From Pseudoruminococcus massiliensis (lineage in GTDB: Bacteria > Bacillota > Clostridia > Oscillospirales > Acutalibacteraceae): a DNA stretch of 64,000 nt. Location: the NCBI RefSeq assembly GCF_900291955.1, contig NZ_OLMR01000004.1, positions 67,553 through 131,552 on the forward strand, given 5' to 3'. Shown here piece after piece: positions 50,968 to 61,371 of this stretch. The notes under the pieces are model-generated. The model was not told where the DNA came from. It made no database searches and saw only the letters and a program-made list of their open reading frames with translations. The stretch's first letter is position 1; every line of letters starts with the position of its first letter. The translations under genes were made by a program, and so were the position numbers.

Positions 50968-52218
50968 TTATAACTTTTTTGTGGCGGTAAGTCCCAGATA
51001 TAGTGCATGAGATGAGGCAAGATAGCGGATAAGCTCTCGTTCCTCTGAAAAGCCTCTGCTTAAAAGCAACTTTTTGACATCGCTGTAATTATCGCTATAT
51101 ACTGCTACATATACTAAACCAACAGGCTTTTCATCTGTTCCACCGTTTGGACCTGCTATTCCAGTGGTGGATATACCAATATCCGCACCAGAAATTCTGC
51201 GGACGCCTTTAGCCATTTCTAAAGCAGTTTCAGCACTATATTCTGTGAAAGTATCAAGAGTTTCCTGAGATACTCCTAAAACGCTGTGCTTTATATTATT
51301 TGAATATGAGCAGACACCACACTCGAAAACCTCGGACGAACCCGAAACTTCGGTTATACGCTTTGATACAAGACCGCCTGTAATACTTTCGGCAGTTGCA
51401 ATTTTGAGATTTTTTGAGTGTAAGGCTTTTACAAGAGCAGTTTGAAGATTGCCAACATCTATTCCATAGATATATTCATTGCCGATAGTTTCACGAACTT
51501 TTTCTATTACAGGCTCTATCATTTCATAGCCCTTTTCGGTGCTTTCTGCGGCGGCAGTTACTCTAAGAAGTACTTCGCCGTCTTTTGCATATGGTGCAAG
51601 AGTAGGATTTTCAAGACTATTCATAAGGTCTTTAAGCTTGCTTTCAACTGCGGATTCGCCTACATTAAATATATGTATTGTCCTTGAAACTAATGTTTTG
51701 CCTGTATATTTTTTGAGAATTGGTGCAAGCTCATTATCAAACATAGGACGCATTTCTCTTGGCGGGCCAGGAAGAAGTGCAAGAAACTTGCCGTTATTCT
51801 CTGCAAGTATACCAGGGGCAGTGCCAAAGCCGTTTTTAAGTATAACAGCACCCTTTGGAATAAGGGCTTGTTTTCGGTTATTATCAGTCATTGTGCGGTT
51901 GATTTTTTGGAAGTATTCTTTTATGTGATGGAGTTCTTCGGCATTCTCTTCCATAGGGAGTCCGAGAACCTCTGCGGCTGTTTCTTTTGTTAAATCGTCA
52001 CAAGTAGGTCCAAGACCTCCTGTTGTGATGACGAGGTCGCAACGGGAAAGTGCTTCTTTTAGGTTTGCTTTTAGTCTTTCCGGATTATCTCCAACAACAG
52101 CTTGATGATAAACATTTATTCCAAGCTTTGCAAGCTCTTTTGCGAGATATACTGCATTGGTATTTACTATATCACCGAGCAAAAGCTCAGTTCCAACGCA
52201 TAAAATTTCAGCTTTCAT
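50968..52218 (-). CDS. cinA: CinA family protein (competence/damage-inducible; nicotinamide-nucleotide amidase)
   Basis: The 416-aa protein has an N-terminal molybdopterin-binding-like domain (EILCVGTELLLGDIVNTNA, TTGGLGPTCDD) and a C-terminal CinA amidase domain (ATAESITGGLVSKRIT, ISTTGIAGPNGG). CinA takes part in pyridine nucleotide salvage and, in some bacteria, competence. AGGAGG precedes ATG 52218. recA, its usual neighbour, is not here. Confidence 0.95.
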   Translation of the reverse strand: MKAEILCVGTELLLGDIVNTNAVYLAKELAKLGINVYHQAVVGDNPERLKANLKEALSRCDLVITTGGLGPTCDDLTKETAAEVLGLPMEENAEELHHIKEYFQKINRTMTDNNRKQALIPKGAVILKNGFGTAPGILAENNGKFLALLPGPPREMRPMFDNELAPILKKYTGKTLVSRTIHIFNVGESAVESKLKDLMNSLENPTLAPYAKDGEVLLRVTAAAESTEKGYEMIEPVIEKVRETIGNEYIYGIDVGNLQTALVKALHSKNLKIATAESITGGLVSKRITEVSGSSEVFECGVCSYSNNIKHSVLGVSQETLDTFTEYSAETALEMAKGVRRISGADIGISTTGIAGPNGGTDEKPVGLVYVAVYSDNYSDVKKLLLSRGFSEERELIRYLASSHALYLGLTATKKL

Positions 52219-52234
52219 AAAATATTCCTCCTAT

Positions 52235-52309
52235 GTTAAGGGCTTTGCCCTTAAAACCCACAAGGGACTCCGTCCCTTGACCCTACAAGCCTTTGAAAAG
52301 GCTTGAGCG
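52235..52309 (-). repeat. Partial composite palindromic repeat
   Basis: Reverse-oriented modules: GTTAAGGGCTTTGCCCTTAA, AAGGGACTCCGTCCCTT and AAGCCTTTGAAAAGGCTTGA. They run directly into the ~97-bp units that follow. Confidence 0.7.
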
Positions 52310-52503
52310 AAACTTCTAATTTTAAAAATTCAGACGCGAATAACAAGCTACAATTTAACAAAAAAGTAAAACGCGTCTTGACAGCGGAGGCACTCCGCAT
52401 TGAACGAAACTTCTAATTTTAAAAATTCAGACGCGAATAACAAGCCACAATTTAACAAAAAAGTAGAACGCGTCTTGACAGCGGAGGCACTCCGCCTTGA
52501 GCG
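52310..52503. repeat. Two tandem ~97-bp palindromic repeat units
   Basis: Units start at about 52310 and 52407. They carry the AGACGCG...CGCGTCT arms and the GCGGAGGCACTCCGC hairpin seen at 14428 and 18189. The first palindrome differs slightly (CTTCTAATTTTAAAAATTC). The remainder of the spacer up to 52701 has no gene. Confidence 0.85.
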
Positions 52504-52701
52504 AAACTTTTAATTTTCTTAGAAAATATGTTAACTAATTGGTAGTTATTTTAACCACATTAACAAACTTTTTATAACCTACCACGAACAAGGCTCATTA
52601 AGCAATTTCGCTATGGGTTAGTACCCACAAATAATTTTATCACTATTTGTTTTATTAAACAACCTCGTTCATAATTTATTCACAATTTATTTCCTAATAT
52701 A

Positions 52702-52710
52702 TGGTATAAT
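52702..52710 (+). promoter_or_regulatory. Extended -10 promoter
   Basis: TGGTATAAT (52702-52710) is an extended -10 box about 34 bp before the CrtO-like gene. There is no clear -35 box. Confidence 0.55.
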
Positions 52711-52743
52711 ATAAAATAATCGACATAGAAAGGCAGGCGTAGT

Positions 52744-53316
52744 ATGCTTAGGAATGAACCATTGCTCAACGCATTGCTCATCAATCTGCTTCTTGGAACT
52801 ATCTGGCACTACGCCACATTCTTCCTTTGCATAAGTATTAAGATTGAGCATTTCGACTCGAAACGAGCAAGGTATCAACCACGAAAATGGGAGAAAAATG
52901 GTAAGTGGTATGCAGACCACCTCAAAATTAACAAGTGGAAGGATTTCTTACCACAGCATATTGGCAAAGACGGTTTCTCTAAAGACCATCTTGATGATGT
53001 TTCGATAGAATATCTTGATGAATTTATTTTAGAAACCTGTCGTGGAGAATGGAATCACATTGCAAACTGTTACTTTGCAGTTGTTCTTTTTATTATAAAT
53101 CCTTTTTGGACAGCTTTTATATTGACAATACTTCTGTTTCTTGGGAACTTACCCTTTGCTATAATTCAACGCTATAATCGTTTCAGACTTGTAAAATTAA
53201 AAAATACACTTATCAAAAAGGCAGAACGAGCTAAAAAGCTTGAGGCTCGTAAAAAGTCTAAGACAAAGGAACAGGTTTCTATACAGGATTCTGATGGAGA
53301 GGCTGTTTCGGGATAG
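52744..53316 (+). CDS. CrtO-like membrane acyltransferase family protein
   Basis: The 190-aa protein has an N-terminal hydrophobic segment (about 8-30) and the central KWEKNGKWYADHLKINKWKD and FILETCRGEWNH motifs. A two-segment membrane region (about 100-140) ends NLPFAIIQRYNRFRL. This pattern matches proteins annotated as glycosyl-diaponeurosporenoate acyltransferase (CrtO). No carotenoid genes are present, so the real substrate is open. The Lys-rich tail is cytosolic. It is 11 bp before rsmE. Confidence 0.7.
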   Translation: MLRNEPLLNALLINLLLGTIWHYATFFLCISIKIEHFDSKRARYQPRKWEKNGKWYADHLKINKWKDFLPQHIGKDGFSKDHLDDVSIEYLDEFILETCRGEWNHIANCYFAVVLFIINPFWTAFILTILLFLGNLPFAIIQRYNRFRLVKLKNTLIKKAERAKKLEARKKSKTKEQVSIQDSDGEAVSG

Positions 53317-53327
53317 AAAGGATAATT

Positions 53328-54050
53328 ATGGATTGGTTTTTTGCGGAAAGCGTAGATGGCGAACATCTCATAACAGGCGAGGACGCTATTCATATTACAA
53401 AATCACTTCGTAAATCAGTTGGAGAGGCTGTAACACTTTGCGATAGTTCGGGCGTTGAACATAATTGTCTTATTGACAGAATAAATGATGAGGGCGTTTT
53501 TGTACACGAAATTTCTAAAACTGAATGTCAGAATGAGCCTTCTGTTGAAGTGACACTATTTGCGGCACTTACTAAAGGTGATAAGCTTGAAACCGTTATT
53601 CAGAAATCTGTTGAGCTTGGTATAAGTCATATTGTACCGGTTCTTACAAGCAGATGCGTTTCAAGACCTGATGCAAAATCGGCAGCCAAAAAACAGGCTC
53701 GTTATCAGAAGATAGCACTTCAAGCGGCAATGCAGTCACGCAGAGCGATTATTCCAGATGTTAGCGAAATAATTACTCTCGAAAAAGCCTCAAAAATGCT
53801 TTCTGATTTTGATGTGGCGATATTCTTTTTTGAGGGTGGGGGAAAAAGCCTTAAAGAGATACTCTCATCACCCGCAAAGAAAATTGCGATTTTTACTGGC
53901 CCTGAGGGTGGATTTGAAGAGCGTGAGGTTGAGCTTCTTGCAGAAAATGGTGCGGTAGTCGCAACTCTTGGAAAAAGGATTCTTCGTGCAGAAACTGCAC
54001 CAATAGTTTCTCTTGCGGCTATAATGTTTGAAACAGGCAATCTTGAATGA
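53328..54050 (+). CDS. rsmE: 16S rRNA (uracil1498-N3)-methyltransferase
   Basis: RsmE methylates U1498 at the decoding region of the 30S subunit. The 240-aa protein has the N-terminal PUA-like domain (HITKSLRKSVGEAV) and the SPOUT knot (FTGPEGGFEEREVEL, LGKRILRAETA). The length is normal. Confidence 0.95.
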   Translation: MDWFFAESVDGEHLITGEDAIHITKSLRKSVGEAVTLCDSSGVEHNCLIDRINDEGVFVHEISKTECQNEPSVEVTLFAALTKGDKLETVIQKSVELGISHIVPVLTSRCVSRPDAKSAAKKQARYQKIALQAAMQSRRAIIPDVSEIITLEKASKMLSDFDVAIFFFEGGGKSLKEILSSPAKKIAIFTGPEGGFEEREVELLAENGAVVATLGKRILRAETAPIVSLAAIMFETGNLE

Positions 54051-54077
54051 CAAATATTGACAAAAGTCTAAATCATA

Positions 54078-54743
54078 TTAAGCTTTTGAAGCTATTGCTT
54101 CAAGAGCTTTTTTGTTATTTATGGTGATTTTTCCGTAGCCTGTTGAAAGCAGGCCCTGCCTTGAAAATTCGTTTATGATTCGGCTTGCTGTTACTCTTGA
54201 TACTGCAACAGCAGTCCCGATTTCTTCTTGTGTAGCAAAGACATAGCGGTTATCACCACGCTCCTCGGCAGATTCAAGCAAGAAATTTGCTATGCGGCTT
54301 TCGGCGTCACGAAAGGTGATGCTATCTACTTGTAAGGATAACATTCTTATAGTCATTGCTTGAAGCTTTAAAAGCTCTAAGGCGATTTCTGGGTGTGTTC
54401 GGAAAGCGTTTTCGAGTATCTGTCTTGTTATTACAACAATTTCTGTTTTCTGCATAGCACTTGCACTCGATACCCTTGGCATACCGTCAAAGAATGCCGC
54501 CTCGCCTAAGATTGCTCCACGAGATATTATTGAGAGTGTTTTTTCCATACCGTTTTCGGAGGTCATATAAACTCTTACTTTACCACGCTTCAGATAAAAA
54601 AATGATTCTGCCTTTTCACCTTGAGAATATATTTCTTCTCCCTTTTCAAGCTTTTTGACAAAGTTTATGCTTTCAAAAAGCTCTGTAAGGCTTTTTGGAA
54701 GTCCGTATGAATAGGTTTCTATATAATGATTCATTTTTTCCAT
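54078..54743 (-). CDS. Crp/Fnr-family transcription regulator
   Basis: The protein is about 221 aa. An N-terminal cyclic-nucleotide-binding-like barrel (about 25-125) contains RGAILGEAAFFDGMPR. A C-terminal winged helix (about 145-221) has ATQEEIGTAVAVSRVTASRI as its recognition region. No Fnr-type cysteine cluster is visible, so it does not look like an oxygen-sensing iron-sulfur form. The start could be ATG 54743, ATG 54734 or TTG 54755. It is divergent from leuC, which could be a target, but nothing in the sequence proves that. Confidence 0.88.
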   Translation of the reverse strand: MEKMNHYIETYSYGLPKSLTELFESINFVKKLEKGEEIYSQGEKAESFFYLKRGKVRVYMTSENGMEKTLSIISRGAILGEAAFFDGMPRVSSASAMQKTEIVVITRQILENAFRTHPEIALELLKLQAMTIRMLSLQVDSITFRDAESRIANFLLESAEERGDNRYVFATQEEIGTAVAVSRVTASRIINEFSRQGLLSTGYGKITINNKKALEAIASKA

Positions 54744-54903
54744 TTGAAAAATCAAACCTTTCTTTTAATTTGGTGGTGGATTATGTTTTCTACTAATTAG
54801 ATTAGGAGAAAATTGTGTGCTTGAATTGTAACATACTTTACATTCTTTTTCAAATTTATATGCGATAATTATACTACCTAATATAACTAAGGAGGTCATA
54901 AAA

Positions 54904-56169
54904 ATGGGAATGACAATGTCACAAAAAGTCCTTGCCGCTCACGCAGGACTTAAAGAAGTTAAGGCGGGACAGCTTATCGAGGCAAAGCTCGACCTCGTTC
55001 TTGGAAACGATATAACTTCTCCTGTTGCAATCAATGTATTTGAGGGCTGTCAGGCTAATAGTGTTTTTGATAACACAAAGGTAGCTATGGTAATGGACCA
55101 TTTCACACCAAATAAGGATATTAAGGCTGCTGCACAATGTCAACAGGTTCGCCAGTTTGCTGATAAATATGACATCAAGAATTACTTCGATGTCGGCGAA
55201 ATGGGAATTGAACACGCACTTCTCCCTGAAAAAGGTCTTGTAGGCCCTGGTAGCCTTGTAATTGGTGCAGACTCGCACACTTGTACATATGGTGCTTTAG
55301 GTGCTTTCTCAACAGGTGTAGGTTCAACAGATATGGCGGCTGGTATGATTAGTGGTAAGACTTGGTTCAAAGTTCCTGCTGCTATTAAGTTTAATCTTGT
55401 CGGTGAGCTGCCAAAGTGGGTAAGCGGTAAAGATGTTATTTTACACATTATCGGCGAAATCGGTGTTGATGGTGCTTTGTATAAGTCTATGGAATTTACT
55501 GGTGAGGGTGTTAAGAGCCTTTCTATGGACGACAGACTTTGTATAGCTAATATGGCTATTGAAGCTGGTGCAAAGAACGGAATTTTCCCAGTTGATGATA
55601 TTACCCGTGAATATATCAAGGATAGATTTCAGGGTGAGCCTGTTGAGTTTTCAGCAGATGATGACGCTGTTTATGATGAAGAATATACAATCGACCTTTC
55701 AAAGCTTCGTCCAACAGTTGCGTTTCCACACCTTCCTGAGAATACAAGAACTGTTGATGAAATCGGCGATACAGAGGTTAAGATTGACCAAGCTGTTATC
55801 GGTTCTTGCACAAATGGACGAATCTCTGACCTTCGTGCTGCCGCTGAGGTACTCAAGGGCAAGCATATTGCAAAGGGAGTTCGTTGCATAGTTATCCCAG
55901 GAACACAGAATATCTGGCTTCAGGCTATGCATGAGGGCTTATTTGATATATTCATTCAGGCTGGAGCAGTAGTTTCTACACCAACCTGTGGTCCTTGTCT
56001 TGGCGGACATATGGGTATACTTGCTAAGGGTGAAAAGGCTGTTTCAACAACAAACAGAAACTTTGTTGGAAGAATGGGACACATTGAATCCGAAATTTAT
56101 CTTGCAAGCCCTGCTGTTGCAGCTGCAAGTGCAGTTACAGGCTATATTACATCACCTGAAAAGCTCTGA
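54904..56169 (+). CDS. leuC: 3-isopropylmalate dehydratase large subunit
   Basis: LeuC with LeuD isomerises 2- to 3-isopropylmalate in leucine synthesis. The 421-aa form belongs to the shorter bacterial/archaeal-type aconitase family. Iron-sulfur ligands are in GSCTNG and PTCGPCLGG, and GADSHT lies near the N-terminus. AAGGAGG precedes ATG 54904. leuA and leuB are not in this window. No T-box leader was seen. Confidence 0.94.
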   Translation: MGMTMSQKVLAAHAGLKEVKAGQLIEAKLDLVLGNDITSPVAINVFEGCQANSVFDNTKVAMVMDHFTPNKDIKAAAQCQQVRQFADKYDIKNYFDVGEMGIEHALLPEKGLVGPGSLVIGADSHTCTYGALGAFSTGVGSTDMAAGMISGKTWFKVPAAIKFNLVGELPKWVSGKDVILHIIGEIGVDGALYKSMEFTGEGVKSLSMDDRLCIANMAIEAGAKNGIFPVDDITREYIKDRFQGEPVEFSADDDAVYDEEYTIDLSKLRPTVAFPHLPENTRTVDEIGDTEVKIDQAVIGSCTNGRISDLRAAAEVLKGKHIAKGVRCIVIPGTQNIWLQAMHEGLFDIFIQAGAVVSTPTCGPCLGGHMGILAKGEKAVSTTNRNFVGRMGHIESEIYLASPAVAAASAVTGYITSPEKL

Positions 56170-56187
56170 GGAAAGGATTGAATATAA

Positions 56188-56673
56188 ATGAAAGCACACG
56201 GAATAGTACACAAGTATGGAGATAATGTAGATACAGATGTTATCATTCCTGCAAGATATTTGAATACAGCCTCTCATAAAGAGCTTGCGGCTCACTGTAT
56301 GGAGGATATTGACGCAGATTTCGTCAAGAATGTAAAGGAAGGCGATATTATTGTTGCCGAGAAGAACTTTGGTTGTGGCTCATCAAGAGAACACGCTCCA
56401 ATAGCTATTAAGGCTTCTGGCATTTCTTGCGTTATTGCTTCAACTTTTGCAAGAATTTTCTATCGTAATTCTATCAATATCGGACTTCCAATTCTCGAAT
56501 GTGATGAGGCAGCTCACGAGATTAAAAACGGCGATGAAATTGATATTGATTTCGATACAGGCGTTATCACAAATGTTACAACAGGTAAGACATATCAAGC
56601 AGAGCCATTCCCTGAGTTTATTCAGAATATCATCAAGGACGGCGGACTTATCAATCATGTTACTAAGAAGTAA
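56188..56673 (+). CDS. leuD: 3-isopropylmalate dehydratase small subunit
   Basis: The 161-aa swivelling domain completes the LeuCD enzyme. It has [15 protein letters not shown]-type N-terminal residues and the substrate-binding [10 protein letters not shown] loop. It is 18 bp downstream of leuC and ends before a strong terminator. Confidence 0.95.
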   Translation: MKAHGIVHKYGDNVDTDVIIPARYLNTASHKELAAHCMEDIDADFVKNVKEGDIIVAEKNFGCGSSREHAPIAIKASGISCVIASTFARIFYRNSINIGLPILECDEAAHEIKNGDEIDIDFDTGVITNVTTGKTYQAEPFPEFIQNIIKDGGLINHVTKK

Positions 56674-56689
56674 TATATAGTCTTTAATA

Positions 56690-56722
56690 AAAAACCGAGA
56701 CTTTTATAGCCTCGGTTTTTAT
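56690..56722 (+). terminator. Terminator after leuD
   Basis: A 10-bp stem AAAAACCGAG (56690-56699) / CTCGGTTTTT (56711-56720). Confidence 0.9.
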
Positions 56723-56973
56723 GTTTATGTTAAGTTTTATTTTCAGGTGTTTGAACAAGCTTTAAATTTTCAAATTTCGCTTCGTAATAATAATAGCTTT
56801 TCACAGTATTACGCATAATTGGACGCTTTAATGGTGCATTGCATCGGGTACAATGCCAAAAAATCTACACCTTAAAAATTAAAAATCATAAATTAGTATA
56901 AATTAGTATAATAAAGAAAATATGAGAAAATGGGAGTTATATATATTCAGAATTAAAAAAATCAAAAAAAGCC
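56723..56973. other. Spacer without recognised gene
   Basis: About 250 bp of AT-rich DNA between the leuD terminator and the rplM promoter. A small GCATTG/CAATGC inverted repeat lies near 56840. No ORF of note. Confidence 0.5.
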
Positions 56974-57002
56974 TTGACTTCGCTTTTTGTCTGTGATATT
57001 AT
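56974..57002 (+). promoter_or_regulatory. sigma-A promoter of rplM-rpsI
   Basis: TTGACT (56974-56979), a 17-bp spacer and TATTAT (56997-57002). The ~75-nt leader contains a hairpin AGGATAC/GTGTCCT (57021-57040). It could be an L13-type autoregulatory leader, though I cannot confirm the family. Confidence 0.7.
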
Positions 57003-57082
57003 CTATCTTGTGACTTGAGAAGGATACTATTCAGTGTCCTCGAGAATATGCAAAATGTTTATGAAAACAGGAGGAAACGCTA

Positions 57083-57511
57083 ATGTCAACTTATATGGCT
57101 AAGCCCGCTGAGATTGAACGCAAGTGGTACATCATTGATGCTGCTGGTAAGCCACTCGGACGCGTTGCTGTTCAGGCTGCTGACCTTCTTCGCGGTAAGC
57201 TTAAGACAACTTATACACCACATGTAGACTGTGGTGACCATGTTATCGTTATCAACTGCGATAAGGTTGTTCTCACAGGCAACAAGCTTCAGCAGAAGTA
57301 TTATTATCGCCACACAGGCTATGTCGGCCACATGAAGGCTACTCGCTATGATACACTCATGGCTACTAAGCCAGAAAAGGCTGTTGAGCTTGCTATCTAC
57401 GGTATGATTCCTAATAACACTATTGGCCGTGCTGCTATGACAAGACTTCGCCTTTATAAGGGTGCAGACCATAAGCACGAGGCTCAAAAGCCTGAGATTT
57501 GGGATAAATAA
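57083..57511 (+). CDS. rplM: Ribosomal protein L13
   Basis: A 142-aa large-subunit protein with the family motifs WYIIDAAGKPLGRVA, HVDCGDHVIVIN and MIPNNTIGRAAM. Paired with rpsI as in most bacteria, with 19 bp between them. Confidence 0.97.
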   Translation: MSTYMAKPAEIERKWYIIDAAGKPLGRVAVQAADLLRGKLKTTYTPHVDCGDHVIVINCDKVVLTGNKLQQKYYYRHTGYVGHMKATRYDTLMATKPEKAVELAIYGMIPNNTIGRAAMTRLRLYKGADHKHEAQKPEIWDK

Positions 57512-57530
57512 GAAAGGAGGCAATATTTAA

Positions 57531-57932
57531 ATGTACGATAAGACACCTTATTTTTACGGTACTGGTAGAAGAAAAAGCTCTGTTGCAAGAGTAAGACTTT
57601 ATCAGGGTACAGGCAAAATCACAATTAACGACAGAGATATTGATGAATATTTCGGTCTTGAAACATTGAAGCTCATCGTTCGTCAGCCTCTCGTTCTTAC
57701 AGAAACTGACGGCAAGTTCGATATCGTTTGCAGAGTTGCAGGCGGTGGCGTTTCTGGTCAGGCTGGTGCTATCCGTCACGGCGTAGCAAGAGCTCTTCTT
57801 CAATACGATAGTGAAGCACTTCGTCCAAAGCTTAAGAAGGCTGGCTTCCTCACTCGTGACCCAAGAATGAAAGAGCGTAAGAAATACGGTCTCAAGGCTG
57901 CTCGTAGAGCTCCACAGTTCTCAAAGAGATAA
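57531..57932 (+). CDS. rpsI: Ribosomal protein S9
   Basis: A 133-aa small-subunit protein with [13 protein letters not shown] near the start and the conserved C-terminal tail ending in RRAPQFSKR, which reaches the P-site tRNA. GAAAGGAGG precedes ATG 57531. Confidence 0.97.
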   Translation: MYDKTPYFYGTGRRKSSVARVRLYQGTGKITINDRDIDEYFGLETLKLIVRQPLVLTETDGKFDIVCRVAGGGVSGQAGAIRHGVARALLQYDSEALRPKLKKAGFLTRDPRMKERKKYGLKAARRAPQFSKR

Positions 57933-58001
57933 TCAGAAGCTTGGAATATTATATTTCAGGATTTTATTTATCAACTTTGTTGAATTTATATTAGTCTTAT
58001 T

Positions 58002-58031
58002 AAAGCTCTCTGCTTCGGCAGAGAGCTTTTT
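58002..58031 (+). terminator. Terminator after rpsI
   Basis: A 12-bp stem AAAGCTCTCTGC (58002-58013) / GCAGAGAGCTTT (58018-58029) closed by a TTCG tetraloop. Confidence 0.93.
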
Positions 58032-58051
58032 GCGTTTCAAATTTTATAAAT

Positions 58052-58090
58052 AAAAAAGCCTCCGAACCTAAGTTAAAACAGGTTCGGAGG
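58052..58090 (-). terminator. Terminator of lepA
   Basis: An 11-bp stem CCTCCGAACCT (58059-58069) / AGGTTCGGAGG (58080-58090). On the minus strand it is followed by CTTTTTTATTT. Confidence 0.92.
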
Positions 58091-58140
58091 TTTGCTTTAT
58101 CTAAGAATAATTTTATCTAAACTAATTATCTAAACTAAAA

Positions 58141-59952
58141 TTATTCGCTATCAAGCTTTAAAACTGCCATAAATGCGTCTTGAGGAACTTCTACACTTCC
58201 AAGCTGACGCATACGCTTTTTACCTTCTTTTTGCTTTTCAAGAAGCTTTTTCTTTCGGGTAATATCACCACCATAGCATTTTGCAAGAACATCTTTACGC
58301 ATTGCCTTAACAGTTTCTCTTGCAATAATCTTTCCACCAATACAAGCTTGAATTGGTACTTCAAAAAGCTGGCGTGGTATTTTCTCTTTTAGCTTTTCAG
58401 CCATTTTTCTTGCTCGACCATATGCCTTATCAGCGTGTATTATAAATGAAAGTGCGTCAACAACATCGCCATTAAGCATAATATCAAGCTTAACGAGCTG
58501 TGATTCAGAATAGCCTTTCAATTCATAGTCAAACGAAGCATAGCCTCTTGTACGAGATTTAAGTGTATCGAAAAAGTCATAGATAATTTCTGCGAGTGGC
58601 AATTCATAGTGTATGTCAACTCTATCATCATCAAGATAGTTCATATCCTTAAATACACCACGCCTATCCTGACAAAGCTCCATAATATTTCCGACATACT
58701 CTGACGGAGCATAAATATGCGCATTTGCAATAGGTTCTTCTGCTTTTGCTATAAGTGATGGGTCTGGGTAGTTTGTAGGGTTGTCTATCATATGAACAGT
58801 GCCATCATTCATTGTTATTCTATAAATAACGCTTGGTGCTGTTGTAACAAGGTCGAGATTATATTCACGCTCTAAACGCTCTTGAATGATTTCCATATGA
58901 AGAAGTCCAAGGAAACCACAACGAAAGCCAAAGCCCAAAGCAACAGATGTTTCAGGCTCAAATGAGAGTGCCGCATCATTAAGCTCAAGCTTTTCAAGAG
59001 CATCACGAAGGTCGCCATATTTTGCGCCATCGGCTGGATAAATACCGCAGAAAACCATTGGCTGAACTGCTCTATATCCTGGAAGTGCTTCCTTTGCAGG
59101 ATTTTCTTTAGTTGTAACAGTATCGCCAACACGAGCCTCACTTACAGTTTTAATTGATGCTGCAATATATCCAACCTCGCCCGCATAAAGTGTTCCAGCA
59201 GGTTCAAGGCTTGTGGCTCTCATAAATCCACATTCAACAACAGTAAATTCTGAGCCTGTACTCATCATTTTTATTGTATCTCCAACCTTAACTTGACCTT
59301 CCATAAGCCTGACATATATAATAACGCCCTTATAGCTGTCATAGTATGAATCAAAAATCAAGGCTTTAAGTGGAGCATCATTATCACCTGATGGAGCAGG
59401 AATATCTGAAACTATTCTCTCCATAACTTCATGAATATTTATACCAGCCTTTGCTGAAACCCTTGGAGCATCTTCTGCTGGAATACCAATAACATCTTCA
59501 ATTTCTTTACATACTCTGTCTGGGTCTGCACTTGGCAGGTCTATTTTATTTATAACTGGTACAATTTCAAGCCCTGCATCAACTGCAAGATAAGTATTTG
59601 CAAGAGTTTGAGCTTCTATGCCTTGTGATGCGTCAACAACAAGAACCGCTCCCTCACAAGCTGCCAATGAGCGTGAAACCTCATAGTTGAAGTCAACATG
59701 GCCTGGAGTATCAATCAAATTGAAAATATATTCTTCACCATCATCAGCTTTATAAAGAAGTGTTACAGCACGAGCCTTGATAGTAATTCCTCTCTCACGC
59801 TCAAGCTCCATATTATCGAGGAGCTGGTCTTCCATATCACGAATTGCAACAGACTGAGTCTGCTCAAGTATTCTATCAGCAAGTGTACTTTTTCCGTGGT
59901 CTATATGTGCTATTATACTAAAATTACGAATTTTGCTTCTGTCGAAAGCCAT
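58141..59952 (-). CDS. lepA: Elongation factor 4 (back-translocating GTPase)
   Basis: LepA is a ribosomal GTPase that helps under ionic or cold stress and in initiation or 30S maturation. The 603-aa length is standard. The G motifs are [18 protein letters not shown] and NKIDL, and the unique C-terminal domain ends [22 protein letters not shown] lies upstream of ATG 59952. Confidence 0.97.
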   Translation of the reverse strand: MAFDRSKIRNFSIIAHIDHGKSTLADRILEQTQSVAIRDMEDQLLDNMELERERGITIKARAVTLLYKADDGEEYIFNLIDTPGHVDFNYEVSRSLAACEGAVLVVDASQGIEAQTLANTYLAVDAGLEIVPVINKIDLPSADPDRVCKEIEDVIGIPAEDAPRVSAKAGINIHEVMERIVSDIPAPSGDNDAPLKALIFDSYYDSYKGVIIYVRLMEGQVKVGDTIKMMSTGSEFTVVECGFMRATSLEPAGTLYAGEVGYIAASIKTVSEARVGDTVTTKENPAKEALPGYRAVQPMVFCGIYPADGAKYGDLRDALEKLELNDAALSFEPETSVALGFGFRCGFLGLLHMEIIQERLEREYNLDLVTTAPSVIYRITMNDGTVHMIDNPTNYPDPSLIAKAEEPIANAHIYAPSEYVGNIMELCQDRRGVFKDMNYLDDDRVDIHYELPLAEIIYDFFDTLKSRTRGYASFDYELKGYSESQLVKLDIMLNGDVVDALSFIIHADKAYGRARKMAEKLKEKIPRQLFEVPIQACIGGKIIARETVKAMRKDVLAKCYGGDITRKKKLLEKQKEGKKRMRQLGSVEVPQDAFMAVLKLDSE

Positions 59953-60005
59953 TTATATAACATTCCTTTCTTAAGGATTTTATGCTTAGTAAGCTATACA
60001 TTTTT

Positions 60006-60035
60006 ATTATAACACGCAAATGCCTATGATGTAAA
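60006..60035 (-). promoter_or_regulatory. sigma-A promoter of lepA
   Basis: On the minus strand: TTTACA (60035-60030), an 18-bp spacer and TATAAT (60011-60006). Confidence 0.7.
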
Positions 60036-60126
60036 GAATTGCATATTATAATTTGGTTTATAAACTATAAAATAGAAATATAATAGCTTTCTTTTGTGAT
60101 TTATTACAAATTTCTCACTTTTTCAC

Positions 60127-60154
60127 TTGAAATATATGCGTATTATGGTAAAAT
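60127..60154 (+). promoter_or_regulatory. Promoter of the iron alcohol dehydrogenase gene
   Basis: TTGAAA (60127-60132), a 16-bp spacer and TAAAAT (60149-60154), with a TGG extension before the -10 box. Confidence 0.65.
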
Positions 60155-60200
60155 AAGAGCAACAGCTCTATACCTAAAATTTCAGAAGGGAATGAACGCT

Positions 60201-61358
60201 TTGAACGATTTTACTTATCAGAATAAAACTAAAATAGTGTTTGGGAAAAATTCGGAAAATCAACTTCCGCAACTTATAAAGAAATATGGCTCTAAAATTC
60301 TGCTTGTTTATGGTGGAGAAAGCATAAAGGAAATCGGACTTTATGATAAAGTCACAGCTATGCTCAATGAAAACCAGATTGAATATTTCGAGCTTTCTGG
60401 AATAGTACCAAATCCAAGACTTAGAAAGGTCTATGAAGGAATAGATATTTGCCGACAGCAAAATATTGAATTTATACTTGCTGTTGGTGGCGGCAGTGTA
60501 ATTGATACTGCAAAAGCTGTTGCTCTTGGATTTTCATATGAAGGTGATGTCTGGGATTTCTTTGAAAACAGAAATGAGCCTGAAGCTTGCCTCCCTGTTG
60601 GTGTGGTGCTTACTATACCTGCTGCAGGAAGTGAATCAAGTGAAAATCTTGTTATAACTAAAGAAGATGGACTTCTGAAGCGTGGCTATGGCAGTGAAAA
60701 GCTTCGTCCGCAGTTTGCAATTATGAATCCTGAAACAACTTATTCTCTACCATTCTATCAAACAGCTTGTGGAATATCAGATATGCTTGCACATATAATG
60801 GAACGCTATTTTACAAAGACAGAGCATGTTGATGTAAGCGACAGACTTTGTGAAGGTCTTATGCGAGCAATAATATCTAATGCAAAGCTTGTAAAACAAG
60901 ACCCAGAGAATTATGACGCAAGAGCCGAAATAATGTGGGCGGGAACTCTCGCACACAGTGGCTTAATTGGTATGGGCAGAGAGGAAGACTGGGGTTCTCA
61001 CGCAATAGAGCATGAACTTTCTGCAATTTATGATATTGCACACGGTGCCGGACTTTCAATAATATTTCCAGCGTGGATGAAGCATGTATATAGAGAAAAT
61101 GAAGAACGCTTTGTTCAATTTGCACAGAGAGTTATGAATGTTGAATTGCCTAATTCAATGGTTTATGAAACTATAATGGAGGGCATTTCCCGACTTGAGT
61201 GCTTCTATACATCTCTTGGACTTCCGACAAGACTTTCAGCAGTCGGAATAGATAGTTCACACCTTGAAGAAATGGCTAAAAAAGCTAATTCGTGCGGAAA
61301 CTTCAAGAAGCTTGATGCAAGCGATATTTATAAGATTTACAAATTAGCACTTGATTAA
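60201..61358 (+). CDS. Iron-containing alcohol dehydrogenase
   Basis: The 385-aa protein is a type III (iron) alcohol dehydrogenase of the butanol dehydrogenase/YqhD group, which reduces aldehydes with NAD(P)H. It has the GGGSVIDTAKA nucleotide motif and the metal-binding GISDMLAHIMERYF and GSHAIEHELSAIYDIAHGAG segments. I place the start at TTG 60201 (reading MNDFTYQNKTKIVFG). AAGGGA at 60186-60191 is correctly spaced for it but touches the ATG at 60192. Confidence 0.92.
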   Translation: MNDFTYQNKTKIVFGKNSENQLPQLIKKYGSKILLVYGGESIKEIGLYDKVTAMLNENQIEYFELSGIVPNPRLRKVYEGIDICRQQNIEFILAVGGGSVIDTAKAVALGFSYEGDVWDFFENRNEPEACLPVGVVLTIPAAGSESSENLVITKEDGLLKRGYGSEKLRPQFAIMNPETTYSLPFYQTACGISDMLAHIMERYFTKTEHVDVSDRLCEGLMRAIISNAKLVKQDPENYDARAEIMWAGTLAHSGLIGMGREEDWGSHAIEHELSAIYDIAHGAGLSIIFPAWMKHVYRENEERFVQFAQRVMNVELPNSMVYETIMEGISRLECFYTSLGLPTRLSAVGIDSSHLEEMAKKANSCGNFKKLDASDIYKIYKLALD

Positions 61359-61371
61359 GGAATGATTAAAG

